This document shows, piece by piece, positions 4,953 to 6,959 of a stretch of DNA of 6,959 nt. Below the pieces are notes generated by a model. The model did no database searches and was not told the DNA's origin. It worked only from the letters and a program-made list of their open reading frames with translations. Positions within the stretch are counted from its first letter, which is position 1, and every line of letters begins with the position of its first letter. The position numbers and the translations under genes were made by a program. The DNA is from Treponema sp. (GTDB lineage: Bacteria; Spirochaetota; Spirochaetia; Treponematales; Treponemataceae). Location of the stretch: NCBI GenBank assembly GCA_017622055.1, contig JAGARY010000411.1, forward strand, positions 1-6,959, read 5' to 3'.

Positions 4953-5663
4953 TTATTTAGTAAGGTTTTTCATACCTTTAGAAGAAGCGTGAAGCGTAGA
5001 TGCAGCACCAGCTGCGGCAATTCCTGCTTTTACAGAAGCGTCTACAAACTTAGGGTCTCTTGGTGAAACGCCGTGTTTACGTGCTTTTTTTAGTTTTGAA
5101 GTAGTAGAACAGAAATAAATTGTTAGTGGAATAAAAGCTGTGAACACTAATAATAAAAAGAATCCAAGCCATACCTCGTACCAACAAAGATATTCAAAAC
5201 CAAATCCTGATAATAACCAAACAAAAGGAATTAAGAAGCACAAAAGAACCCAAACTAAAATATACCATTTTGGCTTTTTCAAGTCCTTTTCAAACCCTCC
5301 ATGTTGATAATTCCAATCTTCAATTTCTTTATCAGTTCTTAAATTGCCATAATTAAATAACCATTCTTTGTATTCAAAATCCAGATCCTTTTCATCTGGT
5401 AAATCAAGAACTGATTGATAAATTGTCTTCGCATAGTATGATTTTTGTTCATCAATCTTTTCTTGGATTTTTAAATTCAAATATTCTTTTTCTTTCTGTT
5501 TTTGAGCTTCAATTCTCATTTCTTCTTGACGTCTTACATACTCATCCATAGCAGAAGAGTATCTTACTGTTTCTTTTTTAGATTCTCCGTGTGGAGAACT
5601 TGTTACTACTGCCAAGACTATTACTGAAACTATAAAAAGAGTTATCCAAATTAAATCTATCAT
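4953..5663 (-). CDS. Hypothetical three-helix membrane protein with coiled coil
   Basis: 236 aa, family not recognised. The start is well supported by AAGGAG 8 bp upstream of ATG. Residues 4-21 form a hydrophobic N-terminal helix, an anchor or uncleaved signal. Residues about 38-80 are highly charged and rich in E, K and Q, likely a coiled coil or long helix. A W/Y-rich linker with paired charges follows (about 88-132). Two further hydrophobic helices lie at about 133-152 and 165-186, separated by a short loop. The tail after 187 is basic (SKLKKARKHGVSPRDPKF), then an Ala-rich stretch (GIAAAGAASTLHASS) and an ending NLTK. It is preceded 14 bp upstream by a small gene with a near-identical leader, suggesting an operon, and is ended by its own terminator. 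Membrane location is a fair inference; function is unknown. Confidence 0.8.
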   Translation of the reverse strand: MIDLIWITLFIVSVIVLAVVTSSPHGESKKETVRYSSAMDEYVRRQEEMRIEAQKQKEKEYLNLKIQEKIDEQKSYYAKTIYQSVLDLPDEKDLDFEYKEWLFNYGNLRTDKEIEDWNYQHGGFEKDLKKPKWYILVWVLLCFLIPFVWLLSGFGFEYLCWYEVWLGFFLLLVFTAFIPLTIYFCSTTSKLKKARKHGVSPRDPKFVDASVKAGIAAAGAASTLHASSKGMKNLTK

Positions 5664-5677
5664 TATAAATCTCCTTA

Positions 5678-5836
5678 TTAATTATCAAATTTAACATACA
5701 ATCTTCTGACTTTATCTTCTTCAGATTTAGCTAAAAGGTTTTTTCTCATAAAGAAAGCAATGCTTTCTCCAAACTCTTCTTCAACTTCTTTGATGGTTTT
5801 TTCTTTTTGTTCCCAAATATTGAAGTTGCCACGCAT
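5678..5836 (-). CDS. Small hypothetical protein, 52 aa (possibly the 3' part of a frameshifted gene)
   Basis: The open frame starts MRGNFNIWEQKEKTIKEVEE and ends RRLYVKFDN. It is rich in charged residues, predicted mostly helical, has no membrane segment, and the family is not recognised. AAAGGA lies just upstream of this ATG, so it could be translated alone. However, a better start with a stronger AAGGAG site lies 40 bp upstream in another frame (5876), so the original gene may have been longer. It ends 14 bp before the start of the membrane-protein gene, whose ribosome binding site lies in that gap, so the two are probably cotranscribed. Confidence 0.45.
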   Translation of the reverse strand: MRGNFNIWEQKEKTIKEVEEEFGESIAFFMRKNLLAKSEEDKVRRLYVKFDN

Positions 5837-5876
5837 ATTGTCCTTTATACATTTCTAAAACTTTTTTTACAGTCAT
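5678..5876 (-). pseudogene. Small gene with apparent single-base frameshift
   Basis: A start at 5876-5874 has AAGGAG about 7 bp upstream, in a leader almost identical to that of the next gene (AAGGAGATTTAT, then ATG). It encodes MTVKKVLEMYKGQ and then reads out of frame to a stop at 5781. Ignoring one of the two C bases at 5842-5843 joins this start to the 52-aa frame, giving a continuous protein of about 65 aa beginning MTVKKVLEMYKDNMRGNFN. Either the gene is broken or sequencing added a base; programmed frameshifting is less likely because there is no clear slippery run. Confidence 0.5.
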
Positions 5877-5924
5877 AATAAATCTCCTTTTAATTAGTTT
5901 ATATCTAGTTTAGTATATACAGAG

Positions 5925-5930
5925 TGTCAA
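5925..5930 (-). promoter_or_regulatory. Outward TTGACA in the left terminal repeat
   Basis: A perfect -35 hexamer on the minus strand, 48 bp upstream of the minus-strand start at 5876. The best -10 at 17-bp spacing is TAGATA (weak); TATAAA lies 4 bp further on. It could supply the promoter of the minus-strand unit, but the -10 is not convincing. Confidence 0.3.
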
Positions 5931-6181
5931 ATAATGACCCTGTATTATAATTTGTTGGAATTTCAGCAATATTATTCTCTTTTAACACATCTTTAAGAAC
6001 TTTAAATGCTTTGTGCATCGCTATAGATAACGTGAGCTTGTGGAACACTCGGTTATCTTGCGCACTCGTTAGATGGGGTGAAATTTGGGAATTTTGGAGC
6101 GACACGTGTCGCTTTGTGGGAAATGTGATTGAGGTGATATGATATTGATATGCTCCAAAAAAAAAATTGCAGGGTCATTCT

Positions 6182-6187
6182 TTGACA
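6182..6187 (+). promoter_or_regulatory. Outward TTGACA in the right terminal repeat
   Basis: A perfect -35 hexamer on the + strand, 58 bp upstream of the exonuclease start. Candidate -10 boxes TAGAAT (6200-6205) and CATAAT (6211-6216) are each 5 of 6 but at 12-bp and 23-bp spacing, so the promoter assignment is tentative. Confidence 0.3.
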
Positions 6188-6245
6188 CCCATAGTGCAGT
6201 AGAATAGTACCATAATCTAAATTAGGAGAAATTTAAGGATTTTAT

Positions 6246-6959
6246 ATGAAAAGATATATTTGTTTGGATATAGAAATGAGTGAAGTTTCTTCAAAACAAC
6301 GAAAATTCCTTTCTGGATTTAGAACAGAGATTATACAAGTCGGTGCTATTATGCTTGATGAAAACTTCAAAATAATTGGAAAGTTTTCAAATTATGTGAA
6401 ACCCATGTATAGTCATATTACAGAAACTATAGAAAAACTAACAGGAATTAAAGAAGAAAATATTGAAAACGCAGATAGTTTAATTACTGTAATGGATAAA
6501 CTGCTATATTGGATTGGTGATAATGATATTACTACTTTTTGTTGGAGTGCTTGTGATTATAATCAAATCTGCATGGAAATTTTACTAAAATCAGAACAAC
6601 GAAATGATATATTAGAGTTTCTAAAAACTTTTGTGGATTTACAAAAAACATTCTCAGAACTTTTGTCTGCAAAAAAACGAATTTCTTTGGAATCAGCCAT
6701 AATCCTAATAAGAGAAAGATTTGTTGGACAACAACACACAGCTTATTCAGATGCATATAATACAGCCTGTATTCTATACAAGATATGTAATGCTAAAGGT
6801 CTAAAACCAAAATTTGAGTATTTATATTTAAATGCAGATCCAAAAATGGGATTAGATCAAATAAGATGTTTAAAAAAACATAAAGAAAGAATTATACCAT
6901 ATTATGAATATAAAACTAAAATTTACAATTTTGTGGATAAAGAACTTCTAGAGCAATGG
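6246..6959 (+). CDS. DEDDh-family 3'-5' exonuclease (3' end outside window)
   Basis: 238 residues are visible and the frame is still open at the window end. The start is supported by AAGGA at 6235-6239, 6 bp before ATG. Residues of the RNase T/DnaQ exonuclease fold can be read in order: Exo I as LDIEM with D8 and E10, then EIIQVGAIMLD; Exo II around WSACDYNQI with D104; Exo III as HTAYSDAYNTA with H164 and D169. All five expected catalytic residues are present, so an active metal-dependent 3'-5' exonuclease is likely. The spacing resembles stand-alone KapD-like or epsilon-like nucleases rather than a polymerase-fused domain. The region after about residue 185 (KPKFEYLYLNADPKMG onward) is beyond the core fold, lysine- and tyrosine-rich, and not recognised. 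It is divergent from the minus-strand unit across the inverted-repeat element. RNA or DNA substrate cannot be told. Confidence 0.85.
   Translation, partial: MKRYICLDIEMSEVSSKQRKFLSGFRTEIIQVGAIMLDENFKIIGKFSNYVKPMYSHITETIEKLTGIKEENIENADSLITVMDKLLYWIGDNDITTFCWSACDYNQICMEILLKSEQRNDILEFLKTFVDLQKTFSELLSAKKRISLESAIILIRERFVGQQHTAYSDAYNTACILYKICNAKGLKPKFEYLYLNADPKMGLDQIRCLKKHKERIIPYYEYKTKIYNFVDKELLEQW

Larger units (their letters stand above)
5922..6190. mobile_element. MITE-like element or IS remnant with terminal inverted repeats
   Basis: The 21-bp ends at 5922-5942 and 6170-6190 are inverted copies with 19 of 21 matches (core GTGTCAAA, one variable base, AATGACCCTG). They enclose 227 bp that also hold a perfect 16-bp palindrome AGCGACACGTGTCGCT (6098-6113) and no recognisable transposase. 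The TGTCAAA/TGACCC words are reminiscent of IS21-type ends, but that is a guess. No convincing target-site duplication is visible. Both ends carry TTGACA pointing outward. Confidence 0.6.

Noticed and set aside
4848..5066. Plus-strand 72-aa ORF
   Set aside because: It runs across the minus-strand terminator into the antisense of the 236-aa gene and lacks a ribosome binding site.
5905..6105. Minus-strand 66-aa ORF ending IPTNYNTGSLFDTLYILN
   Set aside because: It runs through the left terminal inverted repeat, has no ribosome binding site and resembles no family I know. It could be a decayed remnant inside the element, but it is not supported as a gene.
6532..6756. Minus-strand ORF inside the exonuclease gene
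   Set aside because: It is antisense to a gene with an intact catalytic motif set; a shadow.
6932..6940. TGTGGATAA, a perfect DnaA box
   Set aside because: It lies inside the exonuclease coding frame as a single isolated box, so probably chance.

Overview
The window looks like a piece of an AT-rich bacterial chromosome next to its replication origin. The gyrase sequences (a short-form GyrB; the phrases ILPLWGKMLN in GyrB and GDPPAAYRYTEAKMS in GyrA) and the A/T-rich third codon positions suggest a spirochaete, most likely a host-associated Treponema. This is recognition from memory, not a database result.

Layout: (1) 2-919 is the 3' part of gyrB and 968-3484 is complete gyrA, both on the + strand, closed by a strong intrinsic terminator at 3504-3545. 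(2) 3546-4922 has no convincing protein gene but is the most structured part of the window. It holds a REP-like repeat, two operator-like dyads, a promoter followed about 85 bp later by a terminator (a possible small RNA), and then, at 3791-4576, eight parS-type 16-mers (TGTTTCACGTGAAACA and close variants) interleaved with four DnaA-box arrays. Each array has the same geometry: box forward, 2 bp, box reverse, 3 bp, box reverse, box reverse. The parS sites recur about every 100-115 bp. Very AT-rich stretches lie between them. Two more operator-like dyads and a composite hairpin/REP repeat follow. (3) 4923-5876 is a minus-strand transcription unit: a small gene that appears frameshifted, then a 236-aa membrane protein I do not recognise, ended by an intrinsic terminator. 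(4) 5922-6190 is a short element with 21-bp imperfect terminal inverted repeats and no recognisable transposase (MITE-like or an IS remnant). It lies between divergent genes, and each repeat carries an outward-facing TTGACA. (5) 6246 to the window end is a 5' partial gene for a DEDDh-family 3'-5' exonuclease.

Working interpretation: 3791-4576 is the chromosomal origin (DnaA binding and unwinding) merged with the ParB-loading centromere. It sits directly downstream of gyrBA, whose product relaxes the supercoils created by replication. The same DNA would be read by DnaA and ParB in alternation. That combined, periodic arrangement is the main discovery candidate here.
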